Below, one piece after another: positions 46,487 to 54,831 of a DNA stretch of 64,000 nucleotides. The DNA lies in assembly GCA_030145055.1 (NCBI GenBank), contig JAQYWK010000001.1:186001-250000 (forward strand). Reading direction: 5' to 3'. The notes below the pieces were generated by a model. That model ran no database searches. It worked only from the letters and a program-made list of their open reading frames with translations, and was not told the origin of the DNA. Each line of letters starts with the position of its first letter. The first letter of the stretch is position 1. The position numbers and the translations under genes are program-made. The DNA comes from Desulfovibrio sp. Its GTDB lineage: Bacteria > Desulfobacterota > Desulfovibrionia > Desulfovibrionales > Desulfovibrionaceae.

Positions 46487-48196
46487 CTAAATTTTATCTC
46501 CATCGACCTCCGAAGACTGTCCACCCTTTTCAAGATCGTCACGCTCTTCGGTTTCATTCTCTTCGGCGCCATCATCTACATTGCCTTCATTACCCTCGCC
46601 CGATTCACGATTTGGACTTTCTTCATCGTCCTCCGAAACAACTTCTGTATCACTATCTTCACTGCTGTCACCATCCACAGCGTCAGCATCAGGGTTCCCA
46701 TCATCAGCCATATCAGAATCTGCATCGTCGTCAGCATCATCAGAACCACTGCACTCAGTACCGTCCGCGCTAGCTCGTTTATTTTCATCAAAATAATCAT
46801 CGATAACCTCGTTGCGTATTCCTGTGATGCTGAATACCTCACCCTTCTGTAAATAATACTGCACCCGATGGAGCAGATCGCGAACGGCGGAACCATGGTC
46901 TTCCGTATCACTTCCAGCCAGCTTAGCTGCGTCCGCAATATCGCGCAGGCTGTTCATGATAAGCTTTGCCTGCGGGGCATCTCTCATACTGAACAAACCG
47001 ATGAGCATAGCCGCGTCAGTAACCCCAAGGCCCGCAGCAATCATTGTATATATCTGATATTCAACTACAATTTGGCGGGAGGTTATTCCATTTACTGCCG
47101 TAAGAAATGGACCATCTCCACCAACTCTATCTTTTCTTTCAAGAATCTTCCGCCAGACTTGACGGAAAAGTAAGGGCAGCCCTGAATCGGTAATAATTTC
47201 AGGATTTAATTTCCCCTCACTGTACTGCTGAAAAAGAGCACGGTTTAATCCGTTCAGTTTGTCGTCTTCCGCCTTTTTGCGCATAGCAGCCTGCTGAACT
47301 TTATCTGCACGAATCATATCTCGAAGTTCTTCCTGCATAACAGGATCGACAATAGCTTTAATATTCTCTTCCACCTCCTCGTCACCAAGCATACGTAGCG
47401 CAGCGAACTCCTGCTTCAAGTTCTGATTCCAAGCAAACGGATTCAACTTTGTCACGAGCTGAGCATACGCTTCCTCCGAGAATCGCTCCTTCCAACTAGC
47501 CGCCACAATCAAAGCAGAAATAGGATCATTCGCGCCGATAGCTTCAATTGCACCGGCAAACATAGCCTGCTTTGCACTACCAAGGCGCTGCCGCAGAACC
47601 GCTGGGTCACTTCCGAGATAAAGCCGCATAACTGCGCCTTCGAGCAATCTTTCGCCATGTTCTAAAGAAGCGCGATCGGGACTCATATTGACCGAACGCA
47701 ACACGGAATCAATAGTGTCGCGGGCAGTCTTATCTTTCCAGTTTTGGTATTCCTGACTCTGATGCTGTGCTACAATGTTAATTGCTGTTTTTCTGCGTGA
47801 ATTCAAAATACCCATGAGCCGCTCACAGGCTTCATCATCTGGTAATTGATCCAACAATTTTCCGCCCTCTTCCGCGAAATAATCATTAACCTCACGGGTA
47901 GCAGTCTGCGCCGCACCTTCCAGCCGTTGCATTACTCCCGTTTCAGGAGAATTCAAAATCTCCTGTAGACCAATTTCAAAAGTGTTGTAGGCATCAAGCA
48001 CCCGCAAATCGCGCTCCTCATCCTGCCTATCATGAGCACGTTTCAAAAGCTCAGGAGCTATCTCCTTATTGCCAAGTAGCAATTCCACCTCAGGACTCAC
48101 TTTCTTCTGTCCATTCGTTCCTCCGAGAACAATCCCCGGACCCGGATTCGACTCCCCTGCAAATTTTCCAAAACCACCTGCTGAAACTTTCGGCAT
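46487..48196 (-). CDS. Tag protein A: helical protein with acidic tail and shared N-terminal tag
   Basis: 569 residues. The first 16 residues (MPKVSAGGFGKFAGES) are identical to those of tag protein B at 48949-49809; after that the two are unrelated. Residues about 35-465 are helical and weakly repetitive (segments such as RQRLGSAKQAMFAGAIEAI and DPISALIVAASW), reminiscent of internal virion/ejection proteins of podoviruses. Residues about 475-569 are an Asp/Glu/Ser-rich tail. No signal peptide or membrane segment. Its leader lies in the 202-bp repeat at 48153-48354. An AAGGA site is present 10-14 bases before ATG. Function unknown; a cargo, effector or virion-like role is a guess. Confidence 0.7.
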   Translation of the reverse strand: MPKVSAGGFGKFAGESNPGPGIVLGGTNGQKKVSPEVELLLGNKEIAPELLKRAHDRQDEERDLRVLDAYNTFEIGLQEILNSPETGVMQRLEGAAQTATREVNDYFAEEGGKLLDQLPDDEACERLMGILNSRRKTAINIVAQHQSQEYQNWKDKTARDTIDSVLRSVNMSPDRASLEHGERLLEGAVMRLYLGSDPAVLRQRLGSAKQAMFAGAIEAIGANDPISALIVAASWKERFSEEAYAQLVTKLNPFAWNQNLKQEFAALRMLGDEEVEENIKAIVDPVMQEELRDMIRADKVQQAAMRKKAEDDKLNGLNRALFQQYSEGKLNPEIITDSGLPLLFRQVWRKILERKDRVGGDGPFLTAVNGITSRQIVVEYQIYTMIAAGLGVTDAAMLIGLFSMRDAPQAKLIMNSLRDIADAAKLAGSDTEDHGSAVRDLLHRVQYYLQKGEVFSITGIRNEVIDDYFDENKRASADGTECSGSDDADDDADSDMADDGNPDADAVDGDSSEDSDTEVVSEDDEESPNRESGEGNEGNVDDGAEENETEERDDLEKGGQSSEVDGDKI

Positions 48197-48354
48197 CTCT
48201 TACATCCTTGTTTACATTAAATTTATTGAAAAAATTCATCTGTTGAAAAACAAGGATACTTCGAAAGCCGGACCCGAAACAGCCGAGTCAGGTCCAGGCA
48301 GGAAAAAAATGTGGAAAAAGGCAAAAAAAATGCCCCGACCGAAGTCGGGGCTGA
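48153..48354 (-). repeat. 202-bp leader repeat, copy 1 (upstream of tag protein A)
   Basis: By eye about 193 of 202 positions match copy 2 at 49766-49967. From its gene side it holds the first 14-15 codons of the tag, the ribosome-binding site, an AT-rich leader, a 32-base hairpin (48267-48298) of the family found at 16030, and a terminator hairpin (48332-48351). Confidence 0.93.
48332..48351 (-). terminator. Terminator after the small membrane protein gene
   Basis: Stem GCCCCGAC/GTCGGGGC with loop CGAA. On the minus strand eight T follow (A-run at 48323-48330). It lies inside repeat copy 1. Confidence 0.85.
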
Positions 48355-48397
48355 TAGAATTAGTTCGTATTGATTATCTTAATTTTCATGTTTTAAC

Positions 48398-48820
48398 TCA
48401 CTCAGGAGTATTCGAAGACCCCATTTGCAATTGCGCCTTCGCAACGCCTTCTTGAATCTTTTCGAAATCACCGCTCGATACAGAGTAAAACGCTGCATAT
48501 TTTTTGTTTTTCAGTGTCAAAATCGAAAATTGATCAGTGCCACCCGTATAAAAAACTTTTCTCATATCTAAACACTTAACTTCTTTAATTTCTTTAAATA
48601 AAAAATGTTTATTTATAAAAGCAAAATTAATGACAAATCTGTCTTCTCCAACTGATTTTAGAATAAAATTCCAGCACAACACATAAATACCCACACCAAG
48701 AATTACTACTACAAAAAGTACATAGATATAAAAACCTTTAGCTAAGGCAAGTAAAGATGCTGCGGACATAATTAAAAAAATAAAAAATAAAAAATAATTC
48801 TTAATCTTGAAAAAAATCAT
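48398..48820 (-). CDS. Small two-helix membrane protein, possible immunity protein
   Basis: 140 residues. Two TM helices at about 7-28 and 31-50, followed by a soluble C-terminal domain of about 85 residues with PH-like strand pattern (DRFVINFAFINKHFLFKEIKEV). It lies directly downstream of tag protein B (128 bases) and ahead of tag protein A's leader. Small membrane proteins behind polymorphic secreted proteins are often immunity proteins, but there is no family match to support this. Codon use looks more AT-rich than its neighbours. Confidence 0.6.
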   Translation of the reverse strand: MIFFKIKNYFLFFIFLIMSAASLLALAKGFYIYVLFVVVILGVGIYVLCWNFILKSVGEDRFVINFAFINKHFLFKEIKEVKCLDMRKVFYTGGTDQFSILTLKNKKYAAFYSVSSGDFEKIQEGVAKAQLQMGSSNTPE

Positions 48821-48948
48821 AAATACACATTCCTTAGATAAAGTTGCAGAGTGTCGGATAAAGCTCTGACACTCTGCAACAACATATTAAAATACCTTTA
48901 AATCATTTACTACAAAACTAATATAATTAAAGTTATTCCACATATCCT

Positions 48949-49809
48949 CTAAAATCCCAAAGTCGGATCAAATTGACCGAGAACAGCAGAGTGGCTTTTT
49001 TCGGCGGTTGTTTCAATAGGTTGAATCAATTTACCTAATGCCCCTCTTTTGACAGATAATCCAAGAGTCGCAGACGTTGAATGACTTTCCCCATTAATAC
49101 CCTTAGACATTCCGGCTGAAGGACCAAAGTAAGGTATCGAAACAGTTGTCCCTGCAGAATTACCTACTCCTTCGAAATCCTCCGCTGTTTTCGCATTAGA
49201 CTTCTCTAGGGAAACATCGCCGCCTACACCTATAACATTTGACATCCCGTATTCAACATCACCAACAAGAACAGCGTTATCTTTATCAATAACATGAACT
49301 CCAAGTCCCGCGCCTGCTTTAAAACCGAATAATGAAAGACTTACTCCAACTCTAGCCCCGTATGTATCCTCCACATCTCCATCAGCCAGCCTCTTCGCGT
49401 CCCTCTCTGAAGCTCTTCTGATCGCTGCGGCTTGTTCCCCCGGAGAGACTGGCACCATGGTTCCCTTTTGAGAACACATCATAATAGGTTTACCTTCCCC
49501 ATTAAGAGCTATCTCAGGCGGAGTTACATCAAAAGAGGTTAGGTTTTCAGTCCCAGCAGTACTAGGACTACCCGTGCTGGCAACTACAGGCTTACCCTTA
49601 AAATCATCCTGCCCTGTAGTACTACGAGTAGCTGCATTTCTCAGAGCGTTCAACTCATTATTAGGACCACCCTCAGAGTCAACTTCCGGTTCGCGCGATT
49701 CTCCTACCCTAGTTTGCGCGGACACGGAATTTACCTTTTTACCATCATTTTCTTCCACTCTACTTTCCCCTGCAAATTTTCCAAAACCACCTGCTGAAAC
49801 TTTCGGCAT
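48949..49809 (-). CDS. Tag protein B: Gly/Ser-rich protein with the same N-terminal tag
   Basis: 286 residues beginning with the 16-residue tag shared with tag protein A. Residues 15-16 are encoded by different codons in the two genes (GAA AGT here, GAG TCG in A), so the identity extends past the conserved DNA. A low-complexity linker (about 17-115) precedes a Gly-rich region (about 150-265) that looks like beta-strand repeats (SLSLFGFKAGAGLGVHV, VGGDVSLEKS). No signal peptide. A small membrane protein follows. Function unknown; the Gly-rich region could be a toxin or surface domain. Confidence 0.65.
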   Translation of the reverse strand: MPKVSAGGFGKFAGESRVEENDGKKVNSVSAQTRVGESREPEVDSEGGPNNELNALRNAATRSTTGQDDFKGKPVVASTGSPSTAGTENLTSFDVTPPEIALNGEGKPIMMCSQKGTMVPVSPGEQAAAIRRASERDAKRLADGDVEDTYGARVGVSLSLFGFKAGAGLGVHVIDKDNAVLVGDVEYGMSNVIGVGGDVSLEKSNAKTAEDFEGVGNSAGTTVSIPYFGPSAGMSKGINGESHSTSATLGLSVKRGALGKLIQPIETTAEKSHSAVLGQFDPTLGF

Positions 49810-49967
49810 CTCTTACATCCCTGTTTACATTAAATTTATTGAAAAAATTCATCTGTTGAAAAACAAGGATACTTTGAAAGCCGGACCCGAAACAGCCGAG
49901 TCAGGTCCGGGAAAGAAAAAAATGTGGAAAAAGGCAAAAAAATAGCCCCGACCGAGGTCGAGGCTGA
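49766..49967 (-). repeat. 202-bp leader repeat, copy 2 (upstream of tag protein B)
   Basis: Near-identical to copy 1. It ends at the first codons of the tag gene and contains the 32-base hairpin at 49880-49911 and a terminator hairpin at 49944-49965. Confidence 0.93.
49944..49965 (-). terminator. Terminator after the LysR gene
   Basis: Stem AGCCCCGAC/GTCGAGGCT with one mismatch, followed on the minus strand by T-rich sequence. It lies in repeat copy 2, seven bases after the LysR stop. Confidence 0.7.
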
Positions 49968-49971
49968 GATA

Positions 49972-50874
49972 TTAGATGGAATTGTCAGAAGCTGTATTCA
50001 AAGCCTCTCGCGCAAGCTCCATAAACCGCTCCATAGGCGGTGAGCACCATTTCTCCACATGAGTAATCATCATTATCATGGTTTCCATCGGGGCTGGCTC
50101 CCATTCTAGTTTGACCAGTTTACCCTCCGCAAGATGGCGCGCCACTACTCTTTCAGGGCAAAGAGCTATACCAGTTCCTCGGAGAAGACAGTTGCGCTGC
50201 CCTTTCCCACTTGAAAATATCAACGGCATTGTCCGCACATTCTCCATTTCGAGCGACCGCCCGAATGCTCTCCGATAGCTTCAATCAACTCGCAGATGCA
50301 AAACTGTCTGCCCCTGCAAGTCTGCCGACAAAATATTTTCTTTTGCAGCAAGAGGATGAGAAGGGGCAGACGTCAACACCAACCGTTCAGGTTTAAGGGC
50401 TTCAACTGTAACATTCTTGAAATTTACAGAATCAGTCATCAGGAAAGCCATGTCGATTCGTCCGGTATTTAACTCTTCTCTTAACCGGGCATCGTCACAA
50501 TTAATGAACTCGAGACGCACTTTGGGATACTCATCATGAAAAAGCTCGACGACTTCGGGCATATATTCGGAAGCGATGGTCTCGGGCATTCTAATGGTAA
50601 GAGTGCCTGAAAAATCTCCGCTCCCAGACAATTCTCCCCGTATTTCATCAGTCATCTGCTCCATTCGTCGCGCATAGCCCAGCAGTTTTTCTCCGGCTTC
50701 AGTCAACAAAATTCTTCTACCGATGCGATCAAACAACCTAATTCCGAGATCCTCTTCCAAAAGCTTAATCTGAGCCGAAACCGAAGACTGCGCCAGATGC
50801 AAATCTTCCGCTGCGCGAGTAAAATTTAGCTTCTCAGCAACAGCCCGAAAAGTTTTCAGTTGCCGTATTTCCAT
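49972..50874 (-). CDS. LysR-type regulator interrupted by one in-frame TGA at a conserved Cys position (candidate selenocysteine)
   Basis: Read through the TGA at 50281-50283 this frame gives 300 residues, exactly LysR length. N-terminal winged helix (about 1-60: MEIRQLKTFRAVAEKLNFTRAAEDLHL) and substrate-binding domain (about 90-300). The stop is codon 198, in LHLRVD-TGA-SYRR, where LysR proteins of this type usually read GCSYR; the rest continues without frameshift through MENVRTMPLIF and TGIALCPERVV. Start at 50874 has GGAGG. Either a Sec codon, a nonsense mutation or a sequencing difference explains it. Divergent from a C_GCAxxG_C_C protein, with LysR-type boxes in between. Confidence 0.8.
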
Positions 50875-50894
50875 ATTTCCTCCATCGCCTGTGG

Positions 50895-50930
50895 CGATTA
50901 TTACAATCGAAAACAATCGTTGGACGCGAT
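50895..50930. promoter_or_regulatory. LysR-type operator candidates
   Basis: CGATT-ATTAC-AATCG (50895-50909) and ATCG-N7-CGAT (50916-50930), the latter a T-N11-A LysR box, in the 109-base region between the LysR gene and the divergent redox protein. Confidence 0.65.
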
Positions 50931-50983
50931 TCAAATATACAATCAATAGTATATACAGATCAATTAACAAATGGAGATTTATT

Positions 50984-51415
50984 ATGTCAAATTGCGGAAT
51001 GAACAAATGTTTAGCGGCTAAAAAAGCCGGAGAATACTTTGGAGATCAGTTTCACTGCGCAGAAGCGGTGACACGTGCGGCCCTTGAATCCATAGGCAAG
51101 GCCCCGGATGAACTTGTGGCATGCTCCACTGCATTCGGCGGAGGATTTGGAAAAAGCTTTCAAGAAACCTGCGGAGCACTCAGCGGTGCTACACTTGTAA
51201 TAGGCCACCTCTACGGCAGACGTGAACCAGGTGAGAGCTGGGAATATCCTGCCTCACTAGCAGCTATGGTCAGAGATGCATTCGTGGAGGAACATGGAAC
51301 AACCAAATGTATTTCCCTGCGCGAAAAATTTGGCCCCGAAGCCCAAATGAGCGAATGTCGTAAAATCGTCAGTTCAGTGACTAAGGAACTACTTGATGTG
51401 ATTGAGCAGAAATAA
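50984..51415 (+). CDS. C_GCAxxG_C_C family redox protein
   Basis: 143 residues from the ATG at 50984 (GGAGAT upstream). Conserved cysteines occur in the family order: FHCAEAV near residue 25, ACSTAFGGGFG, ETCGALSGATL, and C-terminal KCISL and ECRKI. The family name comes from this C_GCAxxG_C_C pattern; a redox role is suspected but unproven. Some members elsewhere are known selenoproteins, though here the codons are Cys. It is transcribed away from the LysR gene, which probably controls it. A terminator follows. Confidence 0.9.
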   Translation: MSNCGMNKCLAAKKAGEYFGDQFHCAEAVTRAALESIGKAPDELVACSTAFGGGFGKSFQETCGALSGATLVIGHLYGRREPGESWEYPASLAAMVRDAFVEEHGTTKCISLREKFGPEAQMSECRKIVSSVTKELLDVIEQK

Positions 51416-51440
51416 AATCAATATGTTCAGTATTGAACAA

Positions 51441-51475
51441 AATCCCGTTGAAGCGCAAACTTCAACGGGATTTTT
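51441..51475 (+). terminator. Intrinsic terminator after the C_GCAxxG_C_C gene
   Basis: Stem AATCCCGTTGAA/TTCAACGGGATT with 8-base loop, then T-run. Confidence 0.88.
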
Positions 51476-51504
51476 AATAAACAAATTAAGTATAAATTAC
51501 TTTT

Positions 51505-52524
51505 CTACAATCCACACTTCGCCATGTAATCAATCAAGTCAGCAACGCGGCAGGAGTAACCCCACTCGTTGTCATACCATGCATATACTTTGGCAAGATT
51601 TCCGCCCTGAACCACTGTGAAATCAGCTTCCACGATTCCAGAATGCGGATCTGCGAGATAATCAGATGAAACAAGAGGCTGTTCGGAATAACCGAGAATA
51701 CCTTTAAGCTCACCTTCTGCCGCACTTTTAAGAACAGCTTTCAGCTCTTCACTGGTGGTGTCCCTGCCTAGCACGGCAACAAAATCGACCAGCGATACTG
51801 TCGGTGTCGGCACACGCACGGAGTAACCTTCAAATTTGCCTTTCATCTCAGGGATAACGAGCGCAACCGCTTTTGCCGCACCTGTAGATGTTGGAATCAT
51901 ATTACAAGCAGCCGCACGCGCACGCCTTAAATCTTTATGCGGCTGATCGAGAATACGCTGATCATTCGTGTACGCATGAATGGTGGTCATAACCCCTTTT
52001 TCAATGCCAAACGTCTCATGCATAACCTTTACGATTGGCGCAAGGCAGTTGGTTGTGCAGGATGCATTTGAAATAATATCGTGCTTAGCAGGATCGTAAT
52101 CTTTATGATTAACCCCCATAACAACTGTAATATCTTCTTCGGACGCAGGAGCCGAAATAATAACCTTTTTAGCTCCGCCCTCAAGATGCTGAGCAGCTTT
52201 CGGACCTGTTCTGAAAATACCAGTACATTCTACAACAACATCAACGCCGCACTCTCCCCAAGGAATTCTGCGCGGATCACGCTCTGCAAAGTTTTTAACA
52301 GTGAAATCTTCGCCAACCTGCATAATGTTGCCATCAGTGGTTATTTCAGGCGGAAATTTACCGTAATTTGTATCTCTAGAACATAGATGCGCGTTGGTTT
52401 CAATATCGAATAAATCGTTTACGGCAACGACTTCAATGTTATCGCGATGCCTTTCCCATATGGTTTTAAGAACCTGACGGCCAATTCGACCGAATCCATT
52501 TATTCCTACTTTTACTTTACTCAT
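51505..52524 (-). CDS. gap: Glyceraldehyde-3-phosphate dehydrogenase, type I
   Basis: 339 residues from the ATG at 52524 (AGGA upstream). NAD-binding [13 protein letters not shown], catalytic Cys in [12 protein letters not shown] and the C-terminal [16 protein letters not shown] are all intact. It interconverts glyceraldehyde-3-phosphate and 1,3-bisphosphoglycerate in glycolysis and gluconeogenesis. The GAF-domain gene upstream on the same strand ends 26 bases before the chosen start. Confidence 0.98.
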   Translation of the reverse strand: MSKVKVGINGFGRIGRQVLKTIWERHRDNIEVVAVNDLFDIETNAHLCSRDTNYGKFPPEITTDGNIMQVGEDFTVKNFAERDPRRIPWGECGVDVVVECTGIFRTGPKAAQHLEGGAKKVIISAPASEEDITVVMGVNHKDYDPAKHDIISNASCTTNCLAPIVKVMHETFGIEKGVMTTIHAYTNDQRILDQPHKDLRRARAAACNMIPTSTGAAKAVALVIPEMKGKFEGYSVRVPTPTVSLVDFVAVLGRDTTSEELKAVLKSAAEGELKGILGYSEQPLVSSDYLADPHSGIVEADFTVVQGGNLAKVYAWYDNEWGYSCRVADLIDYMAKCGL

Positions 52525-52550
52525 ATTGCTATCCTCATGAAGGGAGCGGA

Positions 52551-53108
52551 TCAATCATCGACCCGGTAAGTGTAATCATCAGCTAACTCACTTGCTCTTT
52601 TAAGGGCATGGAACATGCGTGCATTTTCCAGAGCAAGCCCTGAAAGATCAGCTACACATTTAAGAAAATCCAATTCCTCTTCTGAGAATTCACGCTTCTC
52701 ACCTGAATATACCCTGAGCACTCCGATAACCTTCTCCCCGCGTGCGGTCAGCGGCAACACAACAAGAGACACAAGTCCCTCTTTTGCGGCCTCTTCCGGA
52801 TACTGAAAGCGATCATCATTGCGGACATCAGCAATACTTAAAATTGCCCCCTTTAGAACTTCCTGATCAATACGACTTTTAGAAACCTCAACTGGTCCCT
52901 TTTTTTCATATCTTTCACTCAGCCCATATGAAGCATCTGCTAAAAGTACTTTGCCACTACGGTCGAGCAATCTGATGAAGCAGCCTTTAACATCCATTTC
53001 TTTGGCAACTTTCTCTGCTATCTGCGAAAGAACCTTTTTTGGTTGCAAGCTGGAATTAATAGCTCTGGTAATTTCATAAATCGCTTTGTAGAGTCTGGTT
53101 TTACCCAT
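52551..53108 (-). CDS. GAF-domain protein
   Basis: 185 residues. A GAF domain at about 20-165 ([73 protein letters not shown]). No output domain. It may sense a small ligand or redox signal. The stop is 26 bases before the gap start, so it is likely co-transcribed with gap and could regulate it, but this is context only. Start has GAG upstream. Confidence 0.85.
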   Translation of the reverse strand: MGKTRLYKAIYEITRAINSSLQPKKVLSQIAEKVAKEMDVKGCFIRLLDRSGKVLLADASYGLSERYEKKGPVEVSKSRIDQEVLKGAILSIADVRNDDRFQYPEEAAKEGLVSLVVLPLTARGEKVIGVLRVYSGEKREFSEEELDFLKCVADLSGLALENARMFHALKRASELADDYTYRVDD

Positions 53109-53241
53109 TTCTCAAACCTGCCTTGTTTTCAATTACTTAAAAATGACCGCCCCGATTAAAGGGCGGCGATCCTGAATTTAACAATTCTAAACTAATTATT
53201 CGCAGACTAACAGATCGCCAAGTGGATTGCATGCTAAAAAG

Positions 53242-53276
53242 AAAAAAGCTTCGCGAATTTCTCTGCGAAGCTTTTT
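53242..53276. terminator. Bidirectional terminator after pepA
   Basis: Stem AAAAAAGCTTCGC/GCGAAGCTTTTT with 10-base loop; T-runs on both strands. It lies just after the pepA stop. Confidence 0.85.
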
Positions 53277-53281
53277 ATGCT

Positions 53282-54787
53282 TTAAATATCTTCCAAATCA
53301 ATTCGAGTCATCAGCTCGACCAAGGTCTTCACCCCGAATCCCGTACCACCTGCCGTAAGGGTTGCTGTTTTAGCTTTGCGCCATGCAGGTCCGGCAATAT
53401 CTAGGTGCGCCCAAGGCACTCCTTCGGGCACAAATTCTTTTAAGAACATTCCGGCATGAATTGTCCCACCCTCTCGCGATCCAACATTTTTCAGATCTGC
53501 GACATCGCTTTTAAGCTCCTCTTTATAGAGATCCCACAGCGGCATAGGCCAGAACCGTTCACCAACCCTCATGCCCGACTCAAGAATAAGATTCTCAAGC
53601 TTAGGTGAATTATCCATAACAGCTCCGACATTCCAGCCGAAAGCAACAACACACCCACCCGTAAGAGTCGCTAAATCAATTATAGCGGCAGGCTCAAATT
53701 TTGCGGAATAGGCAAGAGCGTCACAAAGCAGTAAGCGCCCCTCTGCATCGGTGTTTAAAATTTCAATAGTCTTACCAGAAAAAGAGGTCACAACCTCACC
53801 AGGCCTCGTTGCCAGCCCATCAGGCATATTGTCAGCACAGGGCAGAATCCCTACCACGGGTAAATCAGGAGCAAGCTCACCAAGAGCCTTAAAGAACCCA
53901 AAAACTGCGGCGGCCCCTGCCATATCGCATTTCATGTCTTCGATATGCCCAGTAGGTTTAAGAGAAATACCACCAGTATCGAACGTCACCCCTTTACCTA
54001 CAAGCACAAGCGGCTTGTCGCCCTCGCGCCCTTTGGGGCAATATTCGAGGGTTATCAAACGAGGTTCATCATTACTGCCTCTAAATACGGACGCATACGC
54101 CCCCATACCTTTCTCAATGATTTCTTTACGCTTCATGGCCTTAAATTTAAAACCGTACTCTTTAGCAAGGGATTTGGCCTGATCAGCCAAGAAAACTGGA
54201 TTCGCCAGATTGGGCGGTGCATTGACCAAGTCGCGGGTATAAGCAACTCCAGCGCCGATGGCCTGCCCTTTATGAATAGCATCGGTAAATGTTTCTGATG
54301 GCGCCTCTGTTGTCAGCAAACGAACAACCTCAGGCAGCGCTTTTTTATCATCCTTTTTAGTCTTGAACTCATCATAAGAATAAAGACCGCTCATAGCTGC
54401 GGTTACAAAATGCTCATGCATATCCTCGAGAACCAGCCCTTCGAAAGCAACCAGCGGCGCTCCGACAATCCTGAACTTTAGCTCCCGACATTTACAAAAT
54501 GCGGCGGCTACAGCCTGATAAAACTTCTCTACTCCAAACTCAGCTTTATCTCCTAGTCCCACGAGCAAAACTCGCTGAATAGAAGTAGAAGAACCATAAA
54601 TAACGGTAGAACTGCCAAGTTCACCGCTAAAATCACTAAGCCCCGGAGACCCCGCAAGCCAATCGGCCTCAGAAGACATCCAGCCTGAAAAACCCGGCAG
54701 ATATTCTTCGACATCCTTAAATGCAAAGAAAATAACGGCATCAGCAGACCACGTAGACGCAGGCTCTACAACAATATTAAATTCCAT
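53282..54787 (-). CDS. pepA: Leucyl aminopeptidase (M17)
   Basis: 501 residues, M17 length. Metal ligands and motifs: VGKGVTFDTGGISLKPTGHIEDMKCDMAGAAAV and NTDAEGRLLLCDALAYS. It removes N-terminal residues from peptides using two metal ions, as a hexamer in the cytoplasm. TTGGAG precedes the ATG. The terminator downstream and the next gene (LivK-like) upstream mark a single unit. Confidence 0.97.
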   Translation of the reverse strand: MEFNIVVEPASTWSADAVIFFAFKDVEEYLPGFSGWMSSEADWLAGSPGLSDFSGELGSSTVIYGSSTSIQRVLLVGLGDKAEFGVEKFYQAVAAAFCKCRELKFRIVGAPLVAFEGLVLEDMHEHFVTAAMSGLYSYDEFKTKKDDKKALPEVVRLLTTEAPSETFTDAIHKGQAIGAGVAYTRDLVNAPPNLANPVFLADQAKSLAKEYGFKFKAMKRKEIIEKGMGAYASVFRGSNDEPRLITLEYCPKGREGDKPLVLVGKGVTFDTGGISLKPTGHIEDMKCDMAGAAAVFGFFKALGELAPDLPVVGILPCADNMPDGLATRPGEVVTSFSGKTIEILNTDAEGRLLLCDALAYSAKFEPAAIIDLATLTGGCVVAFGWNVGAVMDNSPKLENLILESGMRVGERFWPMPLWDLYKEELKSDVADLKNVGSREGGTIHAGMFLKEFVPEGVPWAHLDIAGPAWRKAKTATLTAGGTGFGVKTLVELMTRIDLEDI

Positions 54788-54831
54788 ATCAGCTCCAACA
54801 TAAATTGAGTGAATAAGTTAACAACTTCGGC

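Noticed and set aside
50281-51006. Two separate small LysR-fragment genes
   Set aside because: Both pieces are in the same frame, separated by a single TGA, and together give a normal-length LysR protein.
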